The notes: a model not told the origin generated them from the letters alone. A DNA stretch of 64,000 bases from SAR324 cluster bacterium (GCA_028281495.1 JANQJU010000042.1:1-64000), one strand, 5' to 3'. Numbered from the stretch's first letter, positions 17,789 through 27,490 are shown. A program made the numbers and translations.

Positions 17789-18695
17789 ATTTTTGAATCA
17801 ATTCATCCATGAATGTGACCAACTGCTCCACATCCGGTTTGGCCACTTGAGTGTCGGCACCCACGGCTTGGCATTTGTGCACGGTATTTTCATTGATCAA
17901 GGAAGAGAACATGATCACTGGAATGTCGCTATACAATTCGTCGTCTTTGATACGTTTGGCAAGATGCAATCCATCCATCTGTGGCATCTCAATATCGGTG
18001 ACCAACAGATTGATATGGTCTTTGAAGGTTTCATCATCCAGCTCACAAAAGGCTTCCCATGCTTCTGCCCCATTGGAGAACCAGCGCTGGTTGGTATATC
18101 CCGCCGTTTCTAAACCGGTCGATACAATCGTTTGGATCATTTTGGAGTCTTCGGCGATCCAGATTTTGGCATCTTCTCGACGGAATTGCATTTTCTCAGG
18201 GGGGGGGATTTTACTAGAATCGCCCATTTCAATTTCCTTGAACACAGGAGCGATCTCTTCCATGATTTTTTCGAAATCGATCAGCTGAATGAGATCTTCT
18301 TCCCGACCTGGCTCAATAATCACACCGATCACTTGATGGTGTTCAAAGGAACAAGGTGGGGGAATAATATTTGACCAAGACAATCGGATGATTTTCACAA
18401 CCCGTTCGACCAAAAAACCCACCACTCGTTCATTAAAATGCATGACGATGATTTGTGGGTTTTTTACATCCACAGGCGGAGCATTGAGGATTTTGGGAAG
18501 GTCGATGATCGGGATCACTTTGCCACGTAAATTGAAAAAACCCAGGATGCTCGGAGAAGTCTGAGGCATCGTACGAAATTTAGGAAGATAGCGCACTTCT
18601 TCCACTTTTGTGACATTGACTCCGTAGCGCACATCACTGATGTAAAATTCGACAATTTCTAACTCATTCGTTCCCGACTCCAACAGTATGGCCAT
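17778..18695 (-). CDS. cheV: Chemotaxis coupling protein CheV
   Basis: 305 aa. An N-terminal CheW-like domain (about 10-150: EIVEFYISDVRYGVNV, LRGKVIPIIDLPKIL) is joined to a receiver domain (about 175-303) with the acidic pair AED, the phospho-acceptor VTDIEMPQMDG and the Lys in VAKPD. CheV couples chemoreceptors to CheA and is tuned by phosphorylation. AAAGG precedes the ATG. No other chemotaxis genes are in the window. It leads a short operon with the overlapping glycosyltransferase. Confidence 0.92.
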   Translation of the reverse strand: MAILLESGTNELEIVEFYISDVRYGVNVTKVEEVRYLPKFRTMPQTSPSILGFFNLRGKVIPIIDLPKILNAPPVDVKNPQIIVMHFNERVVGFLVERVVKIIRLSWSNIIPPPCSFEHHQVIGVIIEPGREEDLIQLIDFEKIMEEIAPVFKEIEMGDSSKIPPPEKMQFRREDAKIWIAEDSKMIQTIVSTGLETAGYTNQRWFSNGAEAWEAFCELDDETFKDHINLLVTDIEMPQMDGLHLAKRIKDDELYSDIPVIMFSSLINENTVHKCQAVGADTQVAKPDVEQLVTFMDELIQKYAA

Positions 18696-18848
18696 GCTTA
18701 CCTTTTATTAATGAAAAATACGGTGTCTCGGACCCATAGAATAACTAAATTCTTCATATCGTATTTCCTGCAACCACGCAAAAAAATTTAATCCTCCCGA
18801 ACCATTTCTCAACTGGGAGGTCATAACTATTGAGTCCGCAATTCTCCT

Positions 18849-18876
18849 TTGCCATGTGAAAGAGATATTGTACAAT
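18849..18876 (+). promoter_or_regulatory. Candidate sigma-70-type promoter of the lipoprotein gene
   Basis: TTGCCA at 18849-18854 and TACAAT at 18871-18876 are separated by 16 bp, and the -10 box ends 44 bp before the ATG at 18921. The match is good for both boxes, but start-site data are absent. Confidence 0.5.
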
Positions 18877-18920
18877 TGCTTCGCGTTTGATTCAACCCAA
18901 TGTCTTTTGTGGAGATAACC

Positions 18921-19931
18921 ATGAACTTTCATCGATGCTGCTTTGTGTTACTTGCAATTTTGCTTGGCGGAGCAGTGGTTTCTTGCAGTGGTGATGCCCC
19001 ATGTCCGGGATTTGACCCGTTTTGTAAACGAGAGGCAAAGGCCGTTCTCAAAGTCAAACCCAGCAAAACGATAACTGTCGGCGAAACAGCCCATTTTGAT
19101 GCCAGCGAATCCATCTATGACGACATCGACTGGTTTGAATTCACGTCTCCCATTGGTAATTGCAACGGCAATGAAAAGTGTGATTATGTGACCACTCGAA
19201 CCGGCACCATCACGATTTCAATCAAAGCAAAAGTGGATGCGATTGGTATCCATTCCGCTTCCGATGACCGGGCGAGTATAGATCTTGTGGTGGTTGATAC
19301 GACTACCACGACCACTACGACCCTCGCTTCAGTGCAAGTCAGCGACAACTTTGATGACAACACTATCGATAGCAGTCTTTGGAGTGAAACCGATGCGCAA
19401 AATCGGCTGAATGAACAAAACAACCGCTTGGAAATCAACAATCCTCATACGGGCACCGATACGGCTTCGTTGCTTTCCATGGCTTCGATCTCGACCAATG
19501 TGGCTGTTGCCCAAGCCAATTTCAACTGGGATACTGTCGGTTTGTCTGAGGCCCAGGGGGCCGTGGAACTGTATGCGGATGATAACAATTTTGCCGCAAT
19601 TCAGACCCAGGCAAATGGAACTGGAAATGGAAACTATCGATTGGTGGTAAAACAAGGTGGGAGTTCGGTAGTCGATTCCACCACCTCCATCTCACGAGGG
19701 CAGGATGTGAAGATCACTTATGAATTTTCGACCACTGCAATCAATTTTTGGTACTGGAATGGATCGGGGTGGGAATCGTTATTAGGTTCCACTCCGACCC
19801 ATGATTTGGGTTCTTCCTTACGCATGCGATTGATGAGTACGGACAGCACCTTGTTCAGCCATGCCGACAATGTGTTTTTCGACAACGTCTATTTTGTGGA
19901 TGGAGATTACGACACATCCACCCCTCCGTAA
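18921..19931 (+). CDS. Outer-surface lipoprotein with PKD-like part, Thr linker and beta-sandwich domain
   Basis: 336 aa. Signal peptide with lipobox GAVVSC (Cys about 22). Residues about 40-125 look like an Ig/PKD-type module (VGETAHFDASESIYD). A run of eight threonines links it to a ConA-like beta-sandwich that starts DNFDDNTIDSSLWSE, a pattern seen in sugar-binding or glycosidase-like domains. GGAG lies seven bases before the ATG at 18921; the ATG at 18900 is less likely. It probably displays a binding domain on the outer membrane. No partner is adjacent; its 3' end faces serA. Confidence 0.75.
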   Translation: MNFHRCCFVLLAILLGGAVVSCSGDAPCPGFDPFCKREAKAVLKVKPSKTITVGETAHFDASESIYDDIDWFEFTSPIGNCNGNEKCDYVTTRTGTITISIKAKVDAIGIHSASDDRASIDLVVVDTTTTTTTTLASVQVSDNFDDNTIDSSLWSETDAQNRLNEQNNRLEINNPHTGTDTASLLSMASISTNVAVAQANFNWDTVGLSEAQGAVELYADDNNFAAIQTQANGTGNGNYRLVVKQGGSSVVDSTTSISRGQDVKITYEFSTTAINFWYWNGSGWESLLGSTPTHDLGSSLRMRLMSTDSTLFSHADNVFFDNVYFVDGDYDTSTPP

Positions 19932-19963
19932 ATCAAACCGGGATCCAATGATATCACTTATGG

Positions 19964-21550
19964 TCAGATCACAATCTTTTTGGCATAGGTGATGCCATCG
20001 GCTTGTCTCAAGCTTTCTAGCACTTCTTCGGAAACATCATCGTCCACTCGTATCAAGGACATCGCTTCTCCACCCCCCCGATTCCGGGACAGTTCAAATT
20101 GGGCAATATTGATATTTTGATCTCCCAAAGTCTGACCGATCCGACCGATCATTCCCGGCCGGTCGTTGTTCTTGGTGAGTAGGACCGTTCCTTTGGGGTC
20201 AATTTCGAACACAAATCCGTCTACAAAAGTAATCCGTGGATGAGGTCCGCTGAATACCACGCCGCCTACTTGGCATCGACGGCCATTGGCATCCATACTG
20301 AACTTGATGGCACTTTCATAATCGGTGAAGCCGGGGTCAGGAGCCGATGTGACGTACAGCCCCACCTGATGTGCAATATGATCGGCATTGACATAGCTCA
20401 CGTAGTCTTGGGTGTGCTTGCTTTGGAAATAGCCTTTCAAAAATCCTAATCGTAACAACGAGCAGTCTTGGTGGGCGAGCTTTCCACGGCACTGGATCTC
20501 CAAATGATTTGGAACAAAGTCGATGTATTGAGCGGCAAATTTACCCAGCTTTTCAGACAAGACGGTATACGAGGTAGAAAGATCTCCATCAAGCAGTCGA
20601 ATCTGTGGCATGTTGACGGGATAGTCGACCACTTCGCCTCGCAAAGCACGGGGCACTTGAGCGGCAACTGTTTCGGCAATGCGAATTTGAGCTTCTGCGG
20701 TCGATGCCCCGATATGAGGGGCCATGACGATTTGTGGGAAATCTTTGAAGGGATTGTCTTTCACGGGTTCAACAGTCCAAGTATCGATGCCAGCTCCTGC
20801 CACATGTTTGGATTGTAAACCTTCCAACAAGGCAGGTTCGTCGATGATTCCCCCACGAGCGGCATTCAACAAAATCACACCAGGTTTCATCTTTTTGATG
20901 GCTTTGGCATCAAGCATTCCGATGGTTTCTGATGTTTTGGGGGTGTGAGCCGTGATGACATCAGATTCTTTCAACAAAGTATCGAAATCTACCTTTTCCG
21001 CGTTGTGACGTTTGAAGACACCGTCGGCAATGTAAGGGTCGTAAGCCAACACTCGCATATCAAAGCCATTGGCAAAACGAGCGACGCGATGCCCTACGTT
21101 GCCCAAGCCAATGATACCGATGGTTTTGCCGAGTAGTTCCGTCCCCATGAATTTATGTCGATTCCAGTTGCCTTGTTCCATATTCTTGTGAGCCGACACG
21201 ACATTTCGAGTCACAGCGAGCAATAAAGCCAGGGTCAATTCGGCAGCAGAGTTGGTATTTTTTCCAGGGGTGTTGATCACCAGAATCCCTTTTTCCGTGG
21301 CATGATCCACATCGATATTGGCGATTCCAACTGCCGCACGCGCAATGACTTTGAGGTTGCTGGCGCGGTCAATCAAATCTTTTTGAATCGGAGTCTCGGA
21401 ACGGGTGATCAAGCAATGGTAGGGTTCAATGATTTCCAGAATTTCTGGAAGTGGTAAATCCGGGCGAAAGTCCACTTCCAGATCCGATTCGTGTTGCAGC
21501 ATCTCCACGCCAATTGGATGAATCGAACCGGTAATCAAAATCTTGTACAT
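19964..21550 (-). CDS. serA: D-3-phosphoglycerate dehydrogenase
   Basis: 528 aa, the length of the long type of SerA. The catalytic/NAD part (1-~315) has GIIGLGNVGHRVA, the catalytic Arg in NAARGGIIDE, the Glu in DTWTVEP and the His in APHIGAST. An intervening allosteric-substrate-binding-like domain follows, and a C-terminal ACT domain starts near TVLLTKNNDRPGMIGRIG. It oxidises 3-phosphoglycerate to start serine synthesis and is likely feedback-inhibited through the ACT domain. It stands alone; its 3' end converges on the lipoprotein gene. Confidence 0.95.
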   Translation of the reverse strand: MYKILITGSIHPIGVEMLQHESDLEVDFRPDLPLPEILEIIEPYHCLITRSETPIQKDLIDRASNLKVIARAAVGIANIDVDHATEKGILVINTPGKNTNSAAELTLALLLAVTRNVVSAHKNMEQGNWNRHKFMGTELLGKTIGIIGLGNVGHRVARFANGFDMRVLAYDPYIADGVFKRHNAEKVDFDTLLKESDVITAHTPKTSETIGMLDAKAIKKMKPGVILLNAARGGIIDEPALLEGLQSKHVAGAGIDTWTVEPVKDNPFKDFPQIVMAPHIGASTAEAQIRIAETVAAQVPRALRGEVVDYPVNMPQIRLLDGDLSTSYTVLSEKLGKFAAQYIDFVPNHLEIQCRGKLAHQDCSLLRLGFLKGYFQSKHTQDYVSYVNADHIAHQVGLYVTSAPDPGFTDYESAIKFSMDANGRRCQVGGVVFSGPHPRITFVDGFVFEIDPKGTVLLTKNNDRPGMIGRIGQTLGDQNINIAQFELSRNRGGGEAMSLIRVDDDVSEEVLESLRQADGITYAKKIVI

Positions 21551-21630
21551 AAGGCACTCGTTGTCTGAAGGTTAATGAATCGCAGGTTGCTCAATGCAAA
21601 AGCATGGTTTTTACTGTCTCCCTGCATTAG

Positions 21631-21710
21631 CAACAAGCCGAATCATTGTTGAGTTACCCTTTCACAACAAGCCGAATCATTGTTGAGTTACCCTTTCACA
21701 ACAAGCCGCG
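21631..21710. repeat. 34-bp tandem repeat directly after a stop codon
   Basis: Copies start at 21631, 21665 and 21699, a constant period of 34 bp. The first two are identical; the third is cut after CAACAAGCCG, next to the TAA stop of the following minus-strand gene. Each unit holds the inverted pair CAACAA...TTGTTG around a nine-base loop, so RNA from either strand could fold into small hairpins. Confidence 0.88.
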
Positions 21711-22733
21711 TTATTCAGAAGCCGTCTCCGTCATAGAAAAATACGAATTTTGCTTCAGGAAATCGGGGATTTGGACCACGTTGTCTGGGCGGCGGTAGGT
21801 TTTCACCTCTTCCCAGGAGAACCAGAATTGTTTTTGGTTATACAAGGCCCGGCTTTTTAAAGATAAATCGCTCTGTAATGGAATCTCTCGGCGTTCTTGC
21901 AAGCGGCCATAGTCGATCATTGTGACAACCGTGGGGTGGTTGTAAAACAATTCATTGAAAGAACCGTCTTGCATCGCTTGCTTCAAACCATACAAAATTC
22001 GGTCTGCCAGCTCTTTCTCTTTGTGGTTTACAAAGAAAAAAGAAGGAGCGTCATAATTGAACAAGACGTGTTGGTCGGGGATGACAGGTTGTTCGTATCG
22101 GGTGGTAAAGGTTTGGAAATATTCCATAATGACTTCGTGGGCTCCTCGCGTGAAAGCGTCACAAAAATGCGATTGTGATTTGATCTTCCGTTGCAACCCC
22201 AGATACTCGCTGTTTTCCACGAGATTGGTGAAGCCGTTTTGGTAGTAGATATCTCGGTCGGGCCAGTCCGATCCGATACAGTAGGTCAGCTTTTTGGCAT
22301 CAGCAGCAGTGAGGTTGGCAAATAAGTCCTTATTGGACTCTGATACCACGTGAATTCGTTTCCCTAACAATCCCTTGTACAAAGGAAAGTAGACGGCACG
22401 CGCCATTTTCTCACGCTCCTTGGAAGTCATACTCCAAATGATATCTGGAAATTTGCCCAAGCCAATCTGTCGAAAATTATCTCCTTGAAAATGGCGAGCG
22501 ACCGAAACACGGATTTCATATTTTTCAGGGTATTTTTTTTTCGATTTTTGGAAAGCAAGTTCCACAATTTCACGTCCCAAGGAATAGCGTGTATCGTTGA
22601 TGTATTCTTCTCCCACAACGCGGTATATGGTCGTATCCCCATCCGTCGTTTTGGCACCTGTCGTGGCGGGGATGAATGCTCCCAATAGGCTCCATAGAAT
22701 CCCCCAACACATGATGCTCGCTGTCTTTCTCAT
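21711..22733 (-). CDS. Exported solute-binding-like protein (family 3 fold)
   Basis: 340 aa. A signal peptide ends near TTGAKT (about residue 28). The mature part resembles periplasmic binding proteins of family 3: an N-terminal REIVELAFQKSKKK helix, FPDIIWSMTSKERE, a domain-crossing GLLGKRIHVVSE segment and FNYDAPSFFFVNHKEKELADRI. No permease or histidine kinase is next to it, so a sensor, scavenger or orphan binding role is possible. The stop is followed at once by the 34-bp repeat. Confidence 0.7.
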   Translation of the reverse strand: MRKTASIMCWGILWSLLGAFIPATTGAKTTDGDTTIYRVVGEEYINDTRYSLGREIVELAFQKSKKKYPEKYEIRVSVARHFQGDNFRQIGLGKFPDIIWSMTSKEREKMARAVYFPLYKGLLGKRIHVVSESNKDLFANLTAADAKKLTYCIGSDWPDRDIYYQNGFTNLVENSEYLGLQRKIKSQSHFCDAFTRGAHEVIMEYFQTFTTRYEQPVIPDQHVLFNYDAPSFFFVNHKEKELADRILYGLKQAMQDGSFNELFYNHPTVVTMIDYGRLQERREIPLQSDLSLKSRALYNQKQFWFSWEEVKTYRRPDNVVQIPDFLKQNSYFSMTETASE

Positions 22734-22996
22734 AACGCTCCTCTTATTGACTGATGTTTTTCAAAGGGTTGAAAATTTTCAAACCACACAACTATAGCAA
22801 GGCCCTATTTAGGCACGAGCTAAGAAATGTTAGTTTTTGATTAAGGTGGAAACTTAGCATCTTTTTTCGTGATTTGCCTTCGTACAAGAATCTCAGTATA
22901 TCGATATAAAACTGCATACGGACCGGAATCCATAGGATAGAGGAGTCTTGTTATTGCAGAATCGATCATCTCGTTTTGAAAACTAGGAGAACTGGT

Positions 22997-23329
22997 ATGT
23001 CAGCAAAACTCAAACGTCGTAAACCTGAAAAGGTCTTGTTAGGAGAAAATCTCTACATCTTATGGAAAGATGGCTACGAAACTCGTCTCGACTTTTATAC
23101 CTTGCGTTGTCTGTGCCCGTGCGCGGCCTGCGTTGATGAATTTACGGGAGAGCGTAAATTGGAACCTCGTTCCGTAGCACCGGATGTGCGTCCAAAAAAC
23201 AGTGAATATGTGGGGAATTATGCGCTGCGATTCATGTGGAGTGATGGACACGACACCGGCATTTATACGTTCCGCACCTTAAGAGAATTGTCGGAGCAAC
23301 AAACCCAGGTTACGCCTACCGAAACGTGA
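22997..23329 (+). CDS. DUF971 family protein
   Basis: 110 aa. The domain is typical: LYILWKDGYETRLDFYTLRCLCPCAACVDEFTGER and FMWSDGHDTGIYTFRTLREL. DUF971 proteins are related to the N-terminal part of gamma-butyrobetaine hydroxylase and to Fe-S scaffold-binding factors; the CLCPCAACVD cysteines could bind metal. AGGAGA precedes the ATG at 22997, which is preferred over a TTG at 22976. BatD follows after about 90 bp. Confidence 0.85.
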   Translation: MSAKLKRRKPEKVLLGENLYILWKDGYETRLDFYTLRCLCPCAACVDEFTGERKLEPRSVAPDVRPKNSEYVGNYALRFMWSDGHDTGIYTFRTLRELSEQQTQVTPTET

Positions 23330-23422
23330 GGTTCTCTTTTCTCATTCTCCATTTTATGGTATTTCCAAAGGAAAACCAGTCTCTCAACACCTACCGGAAT
23401 CATCTCATCACCTCACATTAGA

Positions 23423-25192
23423 ATGTTCACTATGACATGGATTCGTAACGTCGGATTCGCGGTGGTCCTATTGCTCTTGGGGATAGGCTCCGCGCACGCT
23501 GCCGAATTTTTGGCATCTTTAGACAAAACACAAGGAACCCTAGAAGACTATTTTCAACTCACCTTGACGGTGAAAGGGGCCACGGGTTCTTCTGTTCCTG
23601 AAATACCGGCCTCTGACGATTTTCAAATCAACTATCGGGGGCAATCGACTCAGATGCAGTGGATCAATGGCCAGAGCAATCATCAAATCGTTTTTAACTA
23701 TGTCCTATCCCCAAAACGTGAAGGCTTGCTTCAGGTCCCATCGACAACGGTCACCATTGACGGCGAACAATACCAGTCGCAGGAAATTCAAGTTCAGGTG
23801 TTCAAACCCTCACAAGTGCCAGCGGCTCAAAGACCTGCATTTATTCAGAGCACACTATCAGCAGAGCGAGCGTATCCAAATCAGCAGCTTGTATATACGG
23901 TGGAAGTCTTCATACAACGTGAGTTCCAAGCAACCGATTTGAGGTTTGAACCTCCGGTTGCGACGGGTTTTCATTTGGAAGATTTGGACGAGGTGCCTGT
24001 TGTACGACGAGTCGTGGGTGGTAGGACATTTGAAGTGCATACGATTCGTATGGCGCTGTATCCTTTAAAGAGTGGAACGTTGACGATCCCTCCTGCAACC
24101 GTTCACGGAGCGGAAGTGGTTCAAGGGAGAAATATGGGATTGGGCAATTTTGGTTTTTCTCTACTCAACACGCAAAAGAAGCCGTTTCGCTTGCTGTCTG
24201 ATCCAGTCCAAGTGGAAGTGCAGTCTTTTCCTTCTCAAGGCCGGCCGGCTGATTTTTATGGGTTGGTGGGGAAGTATGCAATACGAGCAGAGTTATCCCA
24301 ACCCTCTTTGCCAGCCGGGGACTCCACAACGCTTCATTTGGTCATTAGCGGACCGGGGCGAGCGGAGGCAATTCGACGGCCTGAATTGGAATTTCCCGAT
24401 CATATCAAAACCTATGAAGACCAACCCATTTATCAGAATAACAGCAGTGGCGATAAAATTTTCGGGCAGACTGATTTTTCAGTCGCATTGGTTCCTTCTC
24501 AACCGGGGACTTATTCACTTCCAGAGATGCGGGTAACTTTTTTTAATCCGCAAACGCAGTCCTACGAATCACAAACTGCCACATTGCCTTCCTTGCAGGT
24601 GACCCCAGGTGAATCACAAAGTTTGAATACTGTGGGCGGCGAGACGCCTTCTGCTCAAAAGAGTAAAGTGCAACAGCTGGGAGAAGACCTACTGCCCATT
24701 CATCGAGATTTAGCAGCTTTGCGCAATCAATCCTTTGATACGAATAGTGCGGTATTCGTGGCGATTGCCTTTGTCGCGCCCATGCTATTATTCGGTTTTG
24801 GAGGGTTCTGGCGTTGGCGCTCGGCTCATTCTGTTGCCAATGCAGATAAGATTCGGAGAAGCCAAGCTTGGTCGAGGTTTCAAAAGGAAATGCTGCCACT
24901 GAAGAATCAAACCGGAGACCCCGTTGTGTTTATCAAAACACTGATGACAGCGCTCCAAGGTTATATCGGTGATAAAGCCATTCGGACTGGAGAGGCGCTG
25001 ACGGCACCTGAAATGGAGCTTTGGCTCAAAGAGCATCAGGTTCGTGAGGAAACGATTGCGCAATTCAACGAACTGCTTTCGCAATGTGAAATGGCACAGT
25101 ATGCAGCAGGTGCGTTGTCGGGAGATGATCAAACACGTCTTTACGAAACCACACGGCAGATTGTGGAACAATTGGAAGCTCAACTTAAATGA
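23423..25192 (+). CDS. batD: BatD/BAM-like oxygen-tolerance protein
   Basis: 589 aa. Signal peptide (about 1-28), then repeated Ig-like beta domains (FLASLDKTQGTLEDYFQLTLTVKG is the usual BatD opening), a single membrane helix near 450 (FVAIAFVAPMLLFGFGGFW) and a cytosolic helical tail. BatD works with the VWA proteins BatA/BatB and the MoxR ATPase in envelope stress tolerance. Here only BatE follows, 28 bp downstream; BatA, BatB and MoxR are not in the window. The start may be either the ATG at 23423 or the one at 23432. Confidence 0.85.
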   Translation: MFTMTWIRNVGFAVVLLLLGIGSAHAAEFLASLDKTQGTLEDYFQLTLTVKGATGSSVPEIPASDDFQINYRGQSTQMQWINGQSNHQIVFNYVLSPKREGLLQVPSTTVTIDGEQYQSQEIQVQVFKPSQVPAAQRPAFIQSTLSAERAYPNQQLVYTVEVFIQREFQATDLRFEPPVATGFHLEDLDEVPVVRRVVGGRTFEVHTIRMALYPLKSGTLTIPPATVHGAEVVQGRNMGLGNFGFSLLNTQKKPFRLLSDPVQVEVQSFPSQGRPADFYGLVGKYAIRAELSQPSLPAGDSTTLHLVISGPGRAEAIRRPELEFPDHIKTYEDQPIYQNNSSGDKIFGQTDFSVALVPSQPGTYSLPEMRVTFFNPQTQSYESQTATLPSLQVTPGESQSLNTVGGETPSAQKSKVQQLGEDLLPIHRDLAALRNQSFDTNSAVFVAIAFVAPMLLFGFGGFWRWRSAHSVANADKIRRSQAWSRFQKEMLPLKNQTGDPVVFIKTLMTALQGYIGDKAIRTGEALTAPEMELWLKEHQVREETIAQFNELLSQCEMAQYAAGALSGDDQTRLYETTRQIVEQLEAQLK

Positions 25193-25220
25193 GCAGACGA
25201 TTTTAGAATATGGAGCAAGA

Positions 25221-26063
25221 ATGATAAGAAACATCATCCTTTTGCTAGGAACACGTTTTGGGGTCTGGATCAGTTTGGGGATCCTCACGGGCTTGACAAG
25301 TCTCGTCGGGCTAGGAATGATCACGAAAGCTTACGCGCAAGAAGAAAGAGTCATTTCAGCATTCATGGAGGCCAATGAGGCCTATAATAATCAAGATTAT
25401 GCTAAAGCGGTGGAATTGTACCAAGGTGTGATCACACAAGGGACTCAGAGTGGTCATCTTTATTACAACTTGGGAAACGCGCACTACCGTTTGGGGAATT
25501 TGGGCCTAGCAATTGGCTACTATTTGCAGGCTTTGGTGCACCTTCCTCGGAATGAGGATGTATTGGCCAACCTGAATTACCTTCGTCAGCAAACGAAGGA
25601 TCAAAAGGAATCGACCGAACGCAGTTGGCGAAACATTGCCAATGATTGGACGCAAGGATTCACCCTCAAAGAGTGGCTATGGAGTTTGGTAATTTTGCAT
25701 GGCCTATTTTGGGGGGCACTATTGCTGCGTTTGTTTTTTCCCCGTGAAGCGGTGACGTGGCTGGTGGCGCTTTCGGGTGCCTTCACGGTGTTTTTGGTGA
25801 TAGCCACGATTTTGCGTTGGTGGGCACCCCACCCGGTTGGGGTGATCTTACCGCAAACAGCGGCTATTCGGTCGGCTCCCCATGCGCAAACCACGGTGCT
25901 TTTCGAGTTGCATGAAGGTACAGAAGTGACGATTGCGACAGAAGAACAAGAGTGGATTGAGATCCAATTCGACTCCGAGAAAAAGGGTTGGGTGGAACGT
26001 CAATTGTTATTCATTGTCTTACCTCATGACTTAACTTCTGAACCCCCTAATGTTCTCCTCTGA
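25221..26063 (+). CDS. batE: BatE-like TPR + SH3 membrane protein
   Basis: 280 aa. Signal/anchor (about 10-45), two TPR-like helices (ANEAYNNQDYAKAVELYQG, GHLYYNLGNAHYRLGNLG), two membrane helices around 155-205, and a C-terminal bacterial SH3 domain (TVLFELHEGTEVTIATEE). This is the BatE layout. GGAG sits eight bases before the ATG at 25221; a longer open frame overlaps batD and is rejected. Probably co-transcribed with batD. Confidence 0.85.
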   Translation: MIRNIILLLGTRFGVWISLGILTGLTSLVGLGMITKAYAQEERVISAFMEANEAYNNQDYAKAVELYQGVITQGTQSGHLYYNLGNAHYRLGNLGLAIGYYLQALVHLPRNEDVLANLNYLRQQTKDQKESTERSWRNIANDWTQGFTLKEWLWSLVILHGLFWGALLLRLFFPREAVTWLVALSGAFTVFLVIATILRWWAPHPVGVILPQTAAIRSAPHAQTTVLFELHEGTEVTIATEEQEWIEIQFDSEKKGWVERQLLFIVLPHDLTSEPPNVLL

Positions 26064-26225
26064 TTTTTTAGATATCCCATTGAATACAATAGATAAATCC
26101 TGAATTTATTCACCGTCATAAAACGATATTATTTTTGTCACATTGCTTGTTTATAGCTATCAAAGCTGTTATAGCTGAAATTGGATGACGCCTCTACTTC
26201 CTTACTTTTATTTCAGGATCTAGAA

Positions 26226-27086
26226 ATGAATACACCGGAGCTGGCCAATATTCCTGTTCATGAAGAAATTTCCTTTTTTCATCCGTTGCTTGATTCCACA
26301 CGAAAGCTGTTGAACGCGATTGAAAAAGCGAAGGACAATCCGATAAAAGACGACCTGGAGTGTTTTTACGTTCCTTCCCGAGGCAAGCAGCGTCCTTGGA
26401 ACGAACTGTATTTGATTCGGGAAGAATGGCAATCGATGCGGTTATATTTGATGGGCAAGTCTCCCATGTTGTATTTCTACGAACCCCCGATGCGTGGTTT
26501 AGTGAACAAAGATGCTGCATTGTGGGTGTTTCCCAAATTTGAGCAAGTGCAGCAATTATGTTTTCGCGAACAGATCAAATTGCATGAACTGTCGCAAAAA
26601 GCGGTGAAAAAAATCCCTTTCCAGAATATCGAGCACCATTTCCAAAGTGAGCTCTCCAACATTTTACATGATGAAAGCAAAGTGTACTCGTTGCGTGCGC
26701 AAGAGTGTGAAAAGTACCTTCGGCTAGCCAATCATTATTTGCCCAAGCGTCAGGCAATGGAAGTGCATCATCTCGCGAGAATCTTATTGAAGGTGGGATT
26801 GCACCATGAAATTGTGGAGTTGGTGCGCATGCTTTCTGATAAGGTATTGACTGATATGCAAAAGCTCAAAAAACGAATGCGAGCGGTCCATACCTTGAGC
26901 ATGAAATACTACTTTGCTCGAGCGACCGATGAACAAAAACGGAAGCTCGATTCCTTAGTGGGGCGTGACAAAGGCAATCAACTCCAAGCTCTCAAGTATC
27001 TGGAGCGGATTGTTTCACGATCATTCAACATCGGACGCGAGAAACAGCAGATGGAAGCTCGCAATCGCTCCCAGCCGGGTAAATGA
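26226..27086 (+). CDS. Hypothetical helical protein, 286 aa
   Basis: I do not recognise it. There is no signal peptide or membrane segment. The protein is mostly alpha-helical and basic, especially toward the C terminus (KKRMRAVHTLSMKYYFARAT, then RIVSRSFNIGREKQQ). AGGA lies nine bases before the ATG at 26226; a TTG at 26181 is less likely. It is about 160 bp after batE and may be an independent gene. A 15-bp repeat follows its stop. Confidence 0.65.
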   Translation: MNTPELANIPVHEEISFFHPLLDSTRKLLNAIEKAKDNPIKDDLECFYVPSRGKQRPWNELYLIREEWQSMRLYLMGKSPMLYFYEPPMRGLVNKDAALWVFPKFEQVQQLCFREQIKLHELSQKAVKKIPFQNIEHHFQSELSNILHDESKVYSLRAQECEKYLRLANHYLPKRQAMEVHHLARILLKVGLHHEIVELVRMLSDKVLTDMQKLKKRMRAVHTLSMKYYFARATDEQKRKLDSLVGRDKGNQLQALKYLERIVSRSFNIGREKQQMEARNRSQPGK

Positions 27087-27093
27087 ATCAGTC

Positions 27094-27128
27094 CCTCTTC
27101 CTGCTTTTCCTCTTCCTGTTTTTTCCTC
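27094..27128. repeat. 15-bp tandem duplication between converging gene ends
   Basis: CCTCTTCCTG(C/T)TTTT occurs at 27094-27108 and 27109-27123, followed by a partial CCTCAG. It fills the gap between the stops of the 286-aa protein gene and the converging small membrane protein gene. It is low-complexity, so chance is more likely here than at the other repeat loci. Confidence 0.5.
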
Positions 27129-27132
27129 AGCC

Positions 27133-27456
27133 TTATAAATAATCTGCTAAGTTTCCCGTTTTCGGAGCTTCGGTGGGAGCAGGAGTGGTGGTCTTTTTCG
27201 GAAGAATCCGTTGACGCTTTGGCAATCCCTTCCACACGGTTAAAGCCAAGTAGTATCCAGTAAGCCCCCCCAAAAACAGTGCTCCAACTGATAAAATCAC
27301 GTTATCGGTCCCCAACCCTAAAGTCACTAAAACGCCAGGAATGAATCCACCTAAGGGGTACTGCTCTGCTTTCTCGACCTCAGTGAGAACCAGCATAAAC
27401 GCCCCACACAAAGTTCCCGTAAAGATACCAATCAGAAGGATTTCTAAATAAATCAT
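27133..27456 (-). CDS. Small integral membrane protein, 107 aa
   Basis: An N-terminal membrane helix (IYLEILLIGIFTGTLCGAF) is followed by two more hydrophobic segments up to about residue 80, then a basic and Pro/Thr-rich cytosolic tail (KKTTTPAPTEAPKT). GGAGAG is eight bases before the ATG at 27456; the TTG at 27471 overlaps that site and is rejected. Family not recognised. It follows the S41-like gene on the same strand by 34 bp and may belong to that transcript. Confidence 0.6.
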   Translation of the reverse strand: MIYLEILLIGIFTGTLCGAFMLVLTEVEKAEQYPLGGFIPGVLVTLGLGTDNVILSVGALFLGGLTGYYLALTVWKGLPKRQRILPKKTTTPAPTEAPKTGNLADYL

Positions 27457-27490
27457 ATGCACTCTCTCCAAATTAACGATGATCGAAAGT

